A stretch of 64,000 nt of DNA from Catellatospora sp. KI3 (GCF_029948125.1 NZ_JASAMB010000016.1:62001-126000), one strand, 5' to 3'. Counted from the stretch's first letter, positions 26,987-35,984 are shown. Notes: generated by a model from the sequence alone, not told the origin. A program made the numbers and translations.

Positions 26987-27451
26987 ATGGATCTCAAGTT
27001 CGAAGCGGTGGTCATCCCGGTATCGGATGTGGATCGCGCGAAGGCTTTCTACGCCGACACGCTGGGCTGGCGCGAGGACATCGACTACTCGGCGGCGAGC
27101 TACGGCGAGGCCATCGGCTTCCGCAACCCCGGCGCCGACAGCTACCGGATCATCCAGCTGACCCCGCCCGGCTCGGCCTGCTCGATCCACATCGGCAAGG
27201 GCGTCAGCCGCGCCGAGCCCGGCTCGTTCAAGAACATGCACCTGGTCACCTCGGACCTGGAGGCCACCCGCGAGGACCTGGTCAAGCGCGGGGTGGCCGT
27301 CAGCGAGCCGTTCCACTTCGGACCTGAGGGCAGGACGCCCGGGCTCGAACCGTCGCGCGCCGACTACAGCAGCTACCTGACCTTCGACGACCCGGACGGC
27401 AACACCTGGGTGGTGCAGGAGATCGTCAAGCGGCTGCCCGGCCGGGAGTGA
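26987..27451 (+). CDS. VOC family protein (glyoxalase superfamily)
   Basis: 154-residue VOC domain: FEAVVIPVSDVDRAKAFYAD, GWREDIDYSA, HLVTSDLEATREDLVKRGV and YLTFDDPDGNTWVVQEI. Longer central loop than the VOC protein at 15836. AGGAGG lies ten bases upstream of the ATG. Possible roles include glyoxalase-like isomerisation or antibiotic binding; not assignable. Confidence 0.87.
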   Translation: MDLKFEAVVIPVSDVDRAKAFYADTLGWREDIDYSAASYGEAIGFRNPGADSYRIIQLTPPGSACSIHIGKGVSRAEPGSFKNMHLVTSDLEATREDLVKRGVAVSEPFHFGPEGRTPGLEPSRADYSSYLTFDDPDGNTWVVQEIVKRLPGRE

Positions 27452-27511
27452 GACCGCGCGGTGGAGTTCCTCGTCGTAGACGGTCGCACGGACGCCGTAG
27501 GTTGAGCGGCT

Positions 27512-28546
27512 ATGCGCAGCGAACCGGTCCGCGACCTCGGACTCACCCTGCCCGTGCTCGCCGCGCCGATGGCGGGCGGCGCGGGCACCCCGGCGCTGGT
27601 CGAGGCGGCCGCCCGCGCCGGCGGGCTGGGCTTCCTGGCCGCCGGATACCGTACGCCGCAGCAGCTCGCCGAGCAGATCACGGCCACCGCCGCGACCGGG
27701 CTGCCGTTCGGGGTGAACCTGTTCGCCCCGAACCCGCTGCCCGTCGACCCCGCCGCCCTGCGCCGCTACGCCGAGCTGATCGCCGTCGAGGCCGACCGGC
27801 TCGGCGTCGCGCTGGACACGGCGGCGCCTCCGGTCGAGGACGACGACGGCTGGCAGGGCAAAGTCGACGTGCTGCGGGCGCAGCCGGTGCCCGTGGTCAG
27901 CTTCGCCTTCGGCATCCCGCCCCGGGCCGACCTGGCGGCGCTGCGCCGTACGGGTGCGCTGCTGGTGCAGACCGTCACCACCGCGGCCGAGGCCCGCGCC
28001 GCCGCCGAGGCCGGGGTGGACGCCCTGGCGGTGCAGGCGCCCGTGGCGGGCGGCCACTCCGGCACCCTGACCCCGACCCGGCCGCCGGCCGACATCGCGC
28101 TGGACGACCTGGTCGCGGCGGTGCGCCACGCGGTCGACCTGCCCGTGATCGCCTGCGGCGGACTGGCCACACCCGAGGCGGTTGCCGCGGCGGTACGGGC
28201 CGGGGCGCAGGCTGTCGCCGTCGGCACCGCGCTGCTGCGCAGCGACGAGGCCGGCACCTCGGCGGCGCACCGGGCCGCCCTGGCCGAGCCGGACCGGACC
28301 ACCGTGCTCACCCGCGCGTTCACCGGGCGTCCCGCCCGCGCGCTGCGCAACGCCTTCACCGACCGGTACGGCCCGGCCGCCCCCTACGGCTACCCCGCGC
28401 TGCACCACCTGACCGGCCCGATCCGCCGGGCCGCCGCGGCGGCCGGGGACGCCGAGCGCCTGCACCTGTGGGCCGGGACCGGGTTCCGCCACGCCGCCGC
28501 CCAGCCGGCGGCCGTGATCCTGCGACGCCTCGCCGACCAGCTGTGA
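27512..28546 (+). CDS. Nitronate monooxygenase / 2-nitropropane dioxygenase family flavoprotein
   Basis: 344-residue FMN TIM-barrel. Landmarks: LPVLAAPMAGGAGTPALVEA at the start, GLGFLAAGYRTPQQL, GLPFGVNLFAPNP, VDALAVQAPVAGGHSGTL with the His of the family active site, and PVIACGGLATPEAVAAAVRA plus VAVGTALLRSDEAGTS for FMN phosphate binding. It probably oxidises nitronates such as propionate-3-nitronate. Starts 60 bp after the VOC gene on the same strand. Confidence 0.9.
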   Translation: MRSEPVRDLGLTLPVLAAPMAGGAGTPALVEAAARAGGLGFLAAGYRTPQQLAEQITATAATGLPFGVNLFAPNPLPVDPAALRRYAELIAVEADRLGVALDTAAPPVEDDDGWQGKVDVLRAQPVPVVSFAFGIPPRADLAALRRTGALLVQTVTTAAEARAAAEAGVDALAVQAPVAGGHSGTLTPTRPPADIALDDLVAAVRHAVDLPVIACGGLATPEAVAAAVRAGAQAVAVGTALLRSDEAGTSAAHRAALAEPDRTTVLTRAFTGRPARALRNAFTDRYGPAAPYGYPALHHLTGPIRRAAAAAGDAERLHLWAGTGFRHAAAQPAAVILRRLADQL

Positions 28547-28574
28547 TTCCGCACCGACAGTCACGGAGAACGCC

Positions 28575-28943
28575 ATGAGCAGCCAAGAGCACGAGATCCT
28601 GCGGCCGCTGCTGGAGCGGTGGCAGTCCGGGGTGGACGGGCACGAACCGGACGCGATCGCGGCGGTCTTCACCGACGACGCGATCTTCCAGGGCCTGCAC
28701 CCGTACAGCGTCGGGCCGCGGGGCGTGGCGGCGTACTACGCCGCGCAGCCGCCGGGGCTGAGCGTCACGTACCAGGTCCGGGAGGTCCGGCGGCTGGCCG
28801 AGGACGTGGTGCTGGGCTACCTGGCCGCCGAGTTCGCCTTCACCGACGGCCGCGAGCCGCTGCCGGTGCACCTGTGCGTGATCGCACGCCGTACCGGTGC
28901 GGGCTGGCGCCTGGCCCATTACCAGGTGTCCCGGCTGAACTGA
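28575..28943 (+). CDS. SnoaL-like/NTF2-fold protein (SgcJ/EcaC type)
   Basis: 122 residues in the NTF2-like fold: LLERWQSGVDGHEPDAIAAV, FTDDAIFQGLHPYSVGPRGV, then the beta sheet ending CVIARRTGAGWRLAHYQVS. Members of this group are small cone-shaped enzymes or binding proteins with variable activities. GGAGAA precedes the ATG. Only 28 bp after the nitronate monooxygenase gene, so probably co-transcribed. Confidence 0.82.
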   Translation: MSSQEHEILRPLLERWQSGVDGHEPDAIAAVFTDDAIFQGLHPYSVGPRGVAAYYAAQPPGLSVTYQVREVRRLAEDVVLGYLAAEFAFTDGREPLPVHLCVIARRTGAGWRLAHYQVSRLN

Positions 28944-29031
28944 CAGTGCCGGGCGCGAACAGCCACTCATCCGAATGAAGCATGTTTGCCCGATATCGAC
29001 ATCTCGTGTGGACACACCCTAGATTTCCGGT

Positions 29032-29577
29032 ATGGCGACGGAGATGCAGCTACGCAAACTGGACAAGGCCTTCAGCCACCTGGACGCCGACGGCAGCGGC
29101 TATGTCGAGCAGCAGGACCTCAACAACCTCGGCGTACGGCTGCTGGCGAACTTCGGCGTGGTCCACGACGCGCCCAAGGCCCAGCGCCTGGCCGAGGACT
29201 TCGGCACGTTCTGGCAGGAGCTGGCCAAGGTGCTCGACGTCGACCACGACCGGCGGCTCAGCCCGCAGGAGTGGCGCGACGGGATGACCTCGGCGTTCGT
29301 ACACGGAGACGCCTTCGACCGCAGTTTCCGCCCCGGCGCGCTGGCGGTGCTGCGGCTGGCCGACACCGACGACGACGGGCGGGTCAGCCGCGACGAGTTC
29401 GCCACCATGCAGCGCGCCTTCGGCACCCCCGTCGGCGAGATCAACATCGCCTTCGACAAGCTCGACGCCGACGAGGACGGCTACCTCACCATCGACGAAC
29501 TGATGACCGGCGTACGCCAGTTCTACATCGGCGCCGACGAGACCGCCCCCGGCAACTGGTTCTTCGGCACCATCTGA
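29032..29577 (+). CDS. Four-EF-hand calcium-binding protein (calerythrin-like)
   Basis: 181 residues with four EF-hand loops: DADGSGYVEQQD near residue 19, DVDHDRRLSPQEW near 69, DTDDDGRVSRDEF near 113 and DADEDGYLTIDEL near 147, each with the 1-3-5-12 acidic pattern (loop 2 has Arg at positions 6-7). The layout resembles actinobacterial calerythrin and sarcoplasmic calcium-binding proteins. Soluble; probably a calcium buffer or sensor. Its own promoter is likely in the 88 bp upstream, an A/T-richer patch. Followed by a large hairpin. Confidence 0.92.
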   Translation: MATEMQLRKLDKAFSHLDADGSGYVEQQDLNNLGVRLLANFGVVHDAPKAQRLAEDFGTFWQELAKVLDVDHDRRLSPQEWRDGMTSAFVHGDAFDRSFRPGALAVLRLADTDDDGRVSRDEFATMQRAFGTPVGEINIAFDKLDADEDGYLTIDELMTGVRQFYIGADETAPGNWFFGTI

Positions 29578-29603
29578 ACCCGAGCCGAGTCGAAGACCGC
29601 TCA

Positions 29604-29658
29604 AGTCGCCCGGCGATCGGGGGTGTCCTGGTCCGGATACCCCGATCGCCGGGCGACT
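29604..29658. repeat. 55-nt palindromic element
   Basis: AGTCGCCCGGCGATCGGGG at 29604-29622 is the exact complement of the 3' arm ending at 29658; the stem continues with one bulge and one wobble to a loop of six. Lies between the EF-hand gene and a TIGR03086 gene, both plus strand. Terminator or dispersed palindrome. The rest of 29578-29736 holds nothing else I can identify. Confidence 0.65.
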
Positions 29659-29736
29659 CCGGCCTGGTCATGGGCTTGGCGGCCGGGGCGGGCCCTAGGA
29701 TGGGGCGGGTGTGGACGATCGAAGGGCGGGGGCGCC

Positions 29737-30291
29737 GTGACGCGTGCGGCCGACGAGCACCGGACTGTCGCCGGTGCCTTCACCGATCGCGTGCTGGGCG
29801 CGGCACCGTCGGCCTGGGACGCTCCCGCGCCCTGCGCCGGGTGGGCGGCCCGCGACGTGGTGCGGCACCTGGTCGAGTGGTTCCCCGCGTTCCTGCACGC
29901 CGGTGCGGGGGTCGACCTGCCGAAGGGCCCGTCGGCGGACGAGGACCCGGTGGCCGCCTGGACCGTGCACCGCGACGGTGTGCAGGCGCTGCTGGACGAC
30001 CCGAGCACGGCCCGGCGGACCCTGACCAACCCGCACGTGGGCTCGCTGCCGCTGGATCAGGCGATCGACACGTTCTACACCGGCGACGTCTTCCTGCACA
30101 CGTGGGACCTGGCCCGGGCCACCGGCCAGGACGAGCGGCTCGACCCGGCCAGGTGCGCGCGGATGCTCGACGGCATGCTGCCGATGGACCAGGCGCTGCG
30201 CGAGAGCGGCCACTACGGACCCCGGGTCGAGGTGCCCGCCGACGCCGACGCGCAGACACGGCTGCTCGCCTTCATCGGGCGGGTCGTGTGA
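29737..30291 (+). CDS. TIGR03086/maleylpyruvate isomerase-like (DinB-fold) protein
   Basis: 184 residues. The N-terminal segment SAWDAPAPCAGWAARDVVRH, then LVEWFPAFL and DTFYTGDVFLHTWDLARATG, match the mycothiol-dependent maleylpyruvate isomerase N-terminal (DinB-like) four-helix fold found in actinobacterial TIGR03086 proteins. The His residues in VRHLVEW and FLHTWDLA are the usual metal ligands. GTG at 29737 chosen as the start nearest the family N terminus; there is no good RBS. Reaction unknown. Confidence 0.82.
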   Translation: MTRAADEHRTVAGAFTDRVLGAAPSAWDAPAPCAGWAARDVVRHLVEWFPAFLHAGAGVDLPKGPSADEDPVAAWTVHRDGVQALLDDPSTARRTLTNPHVGSLPLDQAIDTFYTGDVFLHTWDLARATGQDERLDPARCARMLDGMLPMDQALRESGHYGPRVEVPADADAQTRLLAFIGRVV

Positions 30292-30307
30292 TCCCACCCG
30301 ACCGCCG

Positions 30308-31339
30308 GTGACCGCCGGACTGGCCGCGCCGGTCCAGGCCGGCGCCGGGGCCACCGGGGTGGCCGTCGACCTGTTCCTGGTGTGCGGGCAGGTCGGCGAG
30401 CTGTCGGCGGCCGCCGCGCTGCGGGCGGCGACCGGGTACGCCCAGGCCGCCGAGGCCGCGGGCTTCGACGGCGTATGGCTGGCCGAGCACCACTTCATCA
30501 GCTACGGCGCCTGCCCCTCGGCGGTGGCGCTGGCGGCCTTCCTGCTCGGCCGGACCAGCCGCATCCGGGTGGGCACCGCCGCCGCGATCCTGTCCAACCG
30601 CCACCCGGTCGCGCTGGCCGAGGAGGCGATCCTGCTGGACGTCGTCTCCGGCGGCCGGTTCGGCCTCGGTGTCGGCCGCGGCGGCCCCTGGGTCGACCTG
30701 GAGGTGTTCGGCACCGGGCTGGACCGGTACGAGCGCGGCTTCACCGAATCGCTGGACCTGCTGCTACGGGCGCTGTCCGGGGACGGCGCCGTCGGCGCGG
30801 CCGGGCCGACGTTCGCGTTCCGGCCGGTGCCCGTGGTGCCCGCGCCCGTGCGGCCGGTGCCGGTATGGGTGGCCGCCACCTCGCCCGCCACCGCCCGGAC
30901 GGCGGCGCAGCGGGGGTTGCCGCTGCTGCTCGGCGTGCACGAGGACCTCGCCGGGCGCCAGAGCATGCTCGCGGAGCACGCCCGCCACTGCGGCACCCCG
31001 GTCGAGCACGTGTCGGCGCACCTGGCCCTCACCGGCGATCCGGCGCGGGCGCGGCACACCCTGACCGCCTGGCTGCGGCGCACCGGCGAGTACGTGCGCC
31101 TCGCACCGTCCGCGACGGCCGCCCGCGACCTCGACGCCTACGCCGACCGCCTGCTCGACCTGCACCCGCCCGCGCCCGCCGCCGGGCTGGCCGAGCGGCT
31201 GGCCCTGGCCGCCGAGGCCACCGGCGTGCGGCGGCTGATGCTGATGGTCGAGGCGGCGGGCGACCCGGCCGAGGTCGCCGACGTGATCGGTGAGCTCGGC
31301 GGCGAGGTGCTGCCGGTGCTGCGCGCCCGCCGCACCTGA
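30308..31339 (+). CDS. LLM-class flavin-dependent oxidoreductase (luciferase-like)
   Basis: 343 residues. Luciferase-like TIM barrel: YAQAAEAAGFDGVWLAEHHF, RTSRIRVGTAAAILSNRHPV, ILLDVVSGGRFGLGVGRGG and RPVPVWVAATSPATARTAAQ. Uses FMN or F420; which cannot be told. GTG at 30308 has no strong RBS and follows the previous stop by 16 bp, suggesting coupling. Substrate unknown. Confidence 0.87.
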   Translation: MTAGLAAPVQAGAGATGVAVDLFLVCGQVGELSAAAALRAATGYAQAAEAAGFDGVWLAEHHFISYGACPSAVALAAFLLGRTSRIRVGTAAAILSNRHPVALAEEAILLDVVSGGRFGLGVGRGGPWVDLEVFGTGLDRYERGFTESLDLLLRALSGDGAVGAAGPTFAFRPVPVVPAPVRPVPVWVAATSPATARTAAQRGLPLLLGVHEDLAGRQSMLAEHARHCGTPVEHVSAHLALTGDPARARHTLTAWLRRTGEYVRLAPSATAARDLDAYADRLLDLHPPAPAAGLAERLALAAEATGVRRLMLMVEAAGDPAEVADVIGELGGEVLPVLRARRT

Positions 31340-31346
31340 CCCGGTC

Positions 31347-31739
31347 CTACGGCTGGAGTGAGGCCAGGTCCGGCGGCACGTCCACCGCGTGCGGCCGCAG
31401 CACCTCCAGCGGGATGATCTCCAGTGCCCGCTCGTTGGTCGAGGCGAGCACCACCGGCGCCGCCGCGCCGTCCTTGAACGCCTGCAGCCAGCGCACCGCC
31501 ACCACGCACCAGCGGTCGCCGGGGCGCAGGCCGGGGAAGTCCCACTCCGGCCGCGGGGTGATCAGATCGTTGCCGACCCGTTGCTGGTGGGCCAGGAACT
31601 CGGCGGTGACCACCGCGCACACGGTGTGGCTGCCGATGTCCTGCGGCCCGGTGGTGCAGCATCCGTCCCGGTGGAAGCCGGTCATCGGATCGGTGCCGCA
31701 CGGTTCCAGCTCGCCGCCGAGCACGTTGCGATCGGTCAT
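31347..31739 (-). CDS. DUF2237 family protein
   Basis: 130 residues covering the whole DUF2237 family: NVLGGELEPCGTDPMTGFHR, DGCCTTGPQDIGSHTVCAVV, TAEFLAHQQRVGNDLITPRP and PGDRWCVVAVRWLQAF. The conserved Cys in EPCGTDP and DGCC are family hallmarks. No biochemical role is established. Convergent with the LLM gene; 7 bp separate the stops. Confidence 0.88.
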   Translation of the reverse strand: MTDRNVLGGELEPCGTDPMTGFHRDGCCTTGPQDIGSHTVCAVVTAEFLAHQQRVGNDLITPRPEWDFPGLRPGDRWCVVAVRWLQAFKDGAAAPVVLASTNERALEIIPLEVLRPHAVDVPPDLASLQP

Positions 31740-31957
31740 GCCTGCAAGCTTCCCATCCGGATCAACCCCGGCGGAAAGGGCATCCCGGTCGGTGCGCCGA
31801 AGCTGGGCCGGGCGGGCCGACGCAGCCCCTGATCAGGGCCGTCGGGCCGAGCGGGGCCACGCCGATGGAGAGCACGAACGAAGGCGCCCGTCGCCGGCGC
31901 GGTCCGCCGCGATCGCCACGCCACGGTGGAGTCGTGGGCGGCGACCGCGGCGGGTGG

Positions 31958-32398
31958 TCAGACGGCGGCGGCGACCGCGGCGGCGATGAAGAGGACCTGC
32001 AGGACCGTACGCTGCGGCAGCGGGGTGACCGGCTTGCCGCCGAGGCTGAGTCCGCGGCGGGCGGCCGACACGTTGGCCGGGAACATCGCCGCCATCAGCA
32101 GCGCCAGCCCGGCGGCGGCCAGCGGGGCGGTGCGGGGGACGAGCAGCCCGGCGGCCCCGGCGAGTTCGAGCACGCCGGTGACGGTGACCAGCAGGTCCGG
32201 GCGGGGCAGTCGCGACGGGACCATCGCGATCATGTCGCGGCGCCAGGAGGGTATGAAGTGGACCACCCCGGTGGTCACGAACATGAGGGCCAGTCCGCCG
32301 CGCAGTGCGGGCTGCCAGGCGTCGAGGGCGTCCACTCCGGACAGGCCCAGCAGGCGCAGCAGCACGGTCCCGGCGACGAGTGCGATGAGGGGAGCCAT
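31958..32398 (-). CDS. DoxX family membrane protein
   Basis: 146 residues with four membrane helices: MAPLIALVAGTVLLRLLGLS, GGLALMFVTTGVVHFIP, DLLVTVTGVLELAGAAGLLV and the C-terminal VLQVLFIAAAVAAAV. The DoxX signature GVVHF and LELAGAAGLL are clear. DoxX-like proteins are linked to thiol or quinone redox homeostasis. GGAGAAGG gives a good RBS. Two palindromes just upstream suggest control by a dedicated repressor, not identified in the window. The 218-bp gap 31740-31957 shows nothing recognisable. Confidence 0.85.
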   Translation of the reverse strand: MAPLIALVAGTVLLRLLGLSGVDALDAWQPALRGGLALMFVTTGVVHFIPSWRRDMIAMVPSRLPRPDLLVTVTGVLELAGAAGLLVPRTAPLAAAGLALLMAAMFPANVSAARRGLSLGGKPVTPLPQRTVLQVLFIAAAVAAAV

Positions 32399-32408
32399 TG
32401 CCTTCTCC

Positions 32409-32462
32409 AATCTTGTCGTTGACAAGATTGCGCTCTCCATCCCATCTTGTCAACGACAAGAT
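32409..32462 (-). promoter_or_regulatory. Paired palindromic operator upstream of doxX
   Basis: Two sites of the form ATCTTGTC-N3-GACAAGAT, at 32410-32428 (spacer GTT) and 32444-32462 (spacer AAC), 34 bp centre to centre. They are also inverted copies of each other, so the pair can form one long hairpin. Position just before the doxX RBS fits repressor sites of a TetR/MarR-type protein. Confidence 0.65.
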
Positions 32463-32493
32463 TGGTGAGCCGCGACACGGCGGCCGGGATGCG

Positions 32494-32529
32494 GCGGGCC
32501 GGAGCTCCGAAGTGGGAGGTCCGGCCCGC
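32494..32529 (-). terminator. Stem-loop after the small secreted protein gene
   Basis: GCGGGCCGGA with TCCGGCCCGC, 10 bp, 16-nt loop, 15 bases beyond the stop at 32545 on the minus strand. Probable terminator separating that gene from doxX. Confidence 0.5.
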
Positions 32530-32544
32530 GCGGTCAACCGCGGA

Positions 32545-32952
32545 TCAGTAGGCGATGGTGCCGTAGATCGGCCGCCCCACCGGGCCGCCGAGCAGCTTCA
32601 CCTTGAACGCCGCGCCGTTCGGGATGCCGGAGCCGCCGCTGGGGACGACCCAGCTCGTGCCGACGCTGGTGTAGCTCGAGCAGTCGGACTGCCCCTGGTA
32701 CGTGCGGATCACGCAGGCGCGGAACGCGGAACTGGTGGTGTGGATGTTCACGTCGTTGCAGTGCGTCGACCCGTACAGGGTCGGAGTGAGCACGTAGTCG
32801 CTCGACGTGTCGACCATGAAGCCCAGCGGGTAGGTCACGGCGGTGTAGCAGTCGCCGGCCAGGGTGGTGGCGCCGCCCGCGGAGGCGGGTGCGGCCAGGC
32901 CGGTGAGGGCGAGGGCGGTCGCGGCGGCGACGCCCAGGACGCGCTTGATCAT
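32545..32952 (-). CDS. Small secreted protein of unknown function
   Basis: 135 residues. Signal peptide MIKRVLGVAAATALALTGLA with AxA cleavage near residue 25, then a mature domain of about 110 residues with four Cys (DCYTAV, HCNDVN, ACVIRTY, DCSSY) likely forming two disulfides. I do not recognise the family. ATG at 32952 has GGGAG five bases upstream. Lies 158 bp upstream, in its direction of transcription, of nothing else; next minus-strand gene upstream is the STAND regulator. Confidence 0.82.
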   Translation of the reverse strand: MIKRVLGVAAATALALTGLAAPASAGGATTLAGDCYTAVTYPLGFMVDTSSDYVLTPTLYGSTHCNDVNIHTTSSAFRACVIRTYQGQSDCSSYTSVGTSWVVPSGGSGIPNGAAFKVKLLGGPVGRPIYGTIAY

Positions 32953-33110
32953 TCTGTCTCCCTCGTGTGGTGGCGATGTGCCGCGCACGACGTTTCCACG
33001 GGCGGCCTGGGCCGACAACGCCCGCTCAATCGACATGCATAGATGTTCCGAACTGCCGCCCGGAACTGCCGCCTGGGCGGCGTACGGGCAGGTCGGCAGT
33101 GATCTGCCGG

Positions 33111-35984
33111 TCAGCCCAGGCGGCTGCTCGCCTCGTCCGCGCGAGGATGCCCGAGCTGGTCGAAGATCTCCCACGCCGCCCGCCACGCCGAGCGGGCAGC
33201 CGCGCCGCGCCCGGCGGAGGCGTACGCGTCACCCAGGTGGAGCAGCACGTCCGCCTCGTTGAACCGGTCCCCGGCGGACCGGAACACCGCCAGGGACTGC
33301 CGCAGGCAGCGCACCGCCTCGGTGTGCTCGCCCAGGCGGTGGTGGGCCACGCCCAGGCTGTCCCAGATCGCACCCCGGCCGTACCCGTCGTCGACCTGCT
33401 CGTTGCGGGCCAGCGCCTGCCGGCACAGGGCGAAGCCCTGGGCGACGTCGCCGAGGTTGAGGTGGGCCCAGCCCACCGCGTTGAGGGTCCGGGCCTCGCC
33501 GATCCCGTGGCCGCGTCGGCGGTAGAGCGCCAGCGCGGTCTGCCGCTGCCGCAGCGCCCGCTCGTGGTCGCCGTGCATCTCCGCCATCCAGGACAGGCTC
33601 ATCAGGGTATGGGCGTGCCCGACCGCGTCGTCGAGGTCGGCGTAGCACCGCGCGGCGGCCCGGTAGTGGTCCGCGGCTTCGGCGTACCGCTCCAGCTGCG
33701 TGTAGCCGCGCCCGAGGATGCGGTGGGCGTAGGCCTCGCCGCGCCGGTCGCCCGCGCGTACGGCCGCCCGCAGGGCGATCTCCTCCACCGCGATCCAGTC
33801 CGTCCAGTGGCCCTGATGGTCCAGGTAGTCCAGCAGGGACCAGGCGAGATGCCAGGCCTGCCGGTCCTGGCCCAGCGCCTCGGCCTGCGCCACCGCGGCG
33901 ACCAGCGTCGGATGCTCGGCAGCGAGCCACGCCATCGCCGCGTCGGCGTCAGCGGGCTCGGCCGGGACCGGGCCGGCGCCCTCCGCGCCGATCGGCTCCC
34001 GGTGCGGCTCCACCAGCACCGCCGCCCGGTGCGCGGTCGCCTCGTACCAGGCCAGCACGCGCAGCGCCGCCGCCGTACCCTCCTCGGCGGTCAGCAGCTG
34101 CCGGGCATACGCCCGAAGCAGGTCGTGCAGCCCGAATCGGCCCGGCGCCACCTCACTGACCTGATGCGCGCGCACCAGGTCCTCGATCACCGCCCGCGCG
34201 CGCGGCACTGGCCAGCCGGCCAGCGCGGCCGCCCCGGCGGCGGTGAAGTCCGGGCCGGGATGCGCGGCGGACAGCCGCAGCAGGCGGCGCGCGTCGGCGT
34301 CCAGGCGCGCGTACGACCAGTCGAACGCCGCCCGCACCGCGCCGAACTCGTGCCCGCTCGCGTGCAGCTGCTCGGCGACCAGCCGCAGCGGCACCTCGGG
34401 CCGTCCGGCCGCACGCGCGGCCACGACGCTGATGGCCAGCGGCAGCCGGGCGCAGTTGGCCGCGATCTGGTCGGCCGCGGCCGGGTCGCCGGCCACCCGC
34501 TCGGCGCCCAGGCGCCGCGCGAGCAGGTCGCGGGCCTCGCCGGGGGACAGCAGCCCGACGGTGATCGGGGCGACCCCGGTCGCCGCCGTCAGGTCGATCA
34601 GCTGGTCGCGGCTGGTCACGATGGTCCGGTTGCCGGGGCCGCCGGGCAGCAGCGGCAGGAGCTGCGCGCCGTCGCGGGCGTTGTCCAGCACGATCAGCAC
34701 CCGCCGGTCGGCCAGCAGGCTGCGCAGCAGCCCGGTCTGCCCGTCGACCCGGGCCGGGACGCGTTCCGGGGCGACGCCCAGCGCGTCGAGGAACCCCCGC
34801 AGCACCGTCTCGGGCGCGACCGCGACCGCGTCCGGCGTGTACCCGCGCAGGTCGGCATAGAGCTGGCCGTCGGGGAACGAACCGCGCTCGCGCTGCGCCC
34901 AGTGCACCGCCAGGGTGCTCTTGCCGACCCCGGCGCTGCCGACCACCAGCGACAGGGTCTCGTCCTCGTCGAGGCGCTTGAGCAGGTCCTTGCGGCCGAC
35001 GAAGCCGGTGACCGCGGCAGGCAGCTGCGCCGGCAGCGGCCAGGCCGCCGCGGCCGGAGCCCGCCCCAGGACCTGCGCGTACGTGTGCTGCAGCTCGTCG
35101 CCGGGTTCGGCGCCCCACTCGTCGGCCAGCCGACCCGTGATCTCCGCGTACGCCAGCAGGGCGCCCGCGCGGTCGCCGAGCTCGGCCAGCGCCGCCATCA
35201 GCGCGGCGTGCACCTGCTCGTGCAGCGGAACGTCCCGGGCCAGCGCCCGCAGCGGCTCGGCGGCGGCCGGGGCGTCCAGCGCGGCCAGCGCGAGCGCGGC
35301 CGCGATACGGCGCTGGTTCAGCGCCGCCGCGGCCGGATGGTTGCGCAGTGCCCCGCCGAGCAGCACGGGTCCCCGCCACAGGTCCAGCGCGGCGGCCAGC
35401 GCGGCGGCGGCCGCCGGCGCGGGCTGTCCGTCGGCCTGGCGGACCAGGGTGTCGAACCGGGCGGCGTCCAGGTGCGGCCCGGCGGCGAGGGCCGGTCCGC
35501 CGCCGTCCCCGGTGACGCGGGACCCGTCGAGCAGCCGGTCCAGCGCGGTGATGGCGGCGCGGACCTGCCTGGCGGCGCTGCGGGGCGGGGCGGTGCCCCA
35601 GTGCGCGGCGGCGATGTCGGCGACCGGGACGGGTTCACCGGCACGCAGTGCCAGCAGTGCCAGCAGCGTCCGGTGCAGGGGCGGTCCCAACTCGACGGCG
35701 GCCCCGCCGCGGCGGGCGCGCAGCGGCCCCAGGATCTCCACCTGCACGGGCCCGGTGCTCGCGGGCGGGGCGAGCGCCTCGTGCTCGGCGGCGGTCAGGC
35801 CCAGCGTCTCGGCCAGCCGCCGCACGGTCGCCGGGCGCGGGTGCGCGCGGCCGTTCTCCACATCCCGGATCGCCCGCAGGCTCAGACCGCTGCGCGCCGC
35901 CAACTCCTGCTGCGTCATGCCTGCCCGGCGGCGGTGCTCCCGCAGGCGCCCGCCCGCCCCGGGCGGCTGGACAGTGCCGCTCAC
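33111..35984 (-). CDS. STAND-type transcriptional regulator: XRE HTH, BTAD, NB-ARC and TPR domains
   Basis: 957-residue AfsR-like signalling ATPase. Residues about 10-70: XRE HTH (LREHRRRAGMTQQELAARSG, IRDVENGRAHPRP). About 82-310: winged-helix plus bacterial transcriptional activation domain (VQVEILGPLRARRGG; ALDLWRGPVLLGGAL). About 325-580: NB-ARC with Walker A VVGSAGVGKSTLAVHW, Walker B RRVLIVLDNARD and GNRTIVTSRDQ. About 640-950: TPR repeats (LGRGYTQLERYAEAADHYRA; LGVAHHRLGEHTEAVRCLRQ). Such proteins switch on nearby genes when a signal triggers NTP-driven oligomerisation. GTG at 35984 has GGGAGG six bases upstream. Targets unknown; the neighbouring secreted M4 protease is a candidate. 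Confidence 0.93.
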   Translation of the reverse strand: MSGTVQPPGAGGRLREHRRRAGMTQQELAARSGLSLRAIRDVENGRAHPRPATVRRLAETLGLTAAEHEALAPPASTGPVQVEILGPLRARRGGAAVELGPPLHRTLLALLALRAGEPVPVADIAAAHWGTAPPRSAARQVRAAITALDRLLDGSRVTGDGGGPALAAGPHLDAARFDTLVRQADGQPAPAAAAALAAALDLWRGPVLLGGALRNHPAAAALNQRRIAAALALAALDAPAAAEPLRALARDVPLHEQVHAALMAALAELGDRAGALLAYAEITGRLADEWGAEPGDELQHTYAQVLGRAPAAAAWPLPAQLPAAVTGFVGRKDLLKRLDEDETLSLVVGSAGVGKSTLAVHWAQRERGSFPDGQLYADLRGYTPDAVAVAPETVLRGFLDALGVAPERVPARVDGQTGLLRSLLADRRVLIVLDNARDGAQLLPLLPGGPGNRTIVTSRDQLIDLTAATGVAPITVGLLSPGEARDLLARRLGAERVAGDPAAADQIAANCARLPLAISVVAARAAGRPEVPLRLVAEQLHASGHEFGAVRAAFDWSYARLDADARRLLRLSAAHPGPDFTAAGAAALAGWPVPRARAVIEDLVRAHQVSEVAPGRFGLHDLLRAYARQLLTAEEGTAAALRVLAWYEATAHRAAVLVEPHREPIGAEGAGPVPAEPADADAAMAWLAAEHPTLVAAVAQAEALGQDRQAWHLAWSLLDYLDHQGHWTDWIAVEEIALRAAVRAGDRRGEAYAHRILGRGYTQLERYAEAADHYRAAARCYADLDDAVGHAHTLMSLSWMAEMHGDHERALRQRQTALALYRRRGHGIGEARTLNAVGWAHLNLGDVAQGFALCRQALARNEQVDDGYGRGAIWDSLGVAHHRLGEHTEAVRCLRQSLAVFRSAGDRFNEADVLLHLGDAYASAGRGAAARSAWRAAWEIFDQLGHPRADEASSRLG

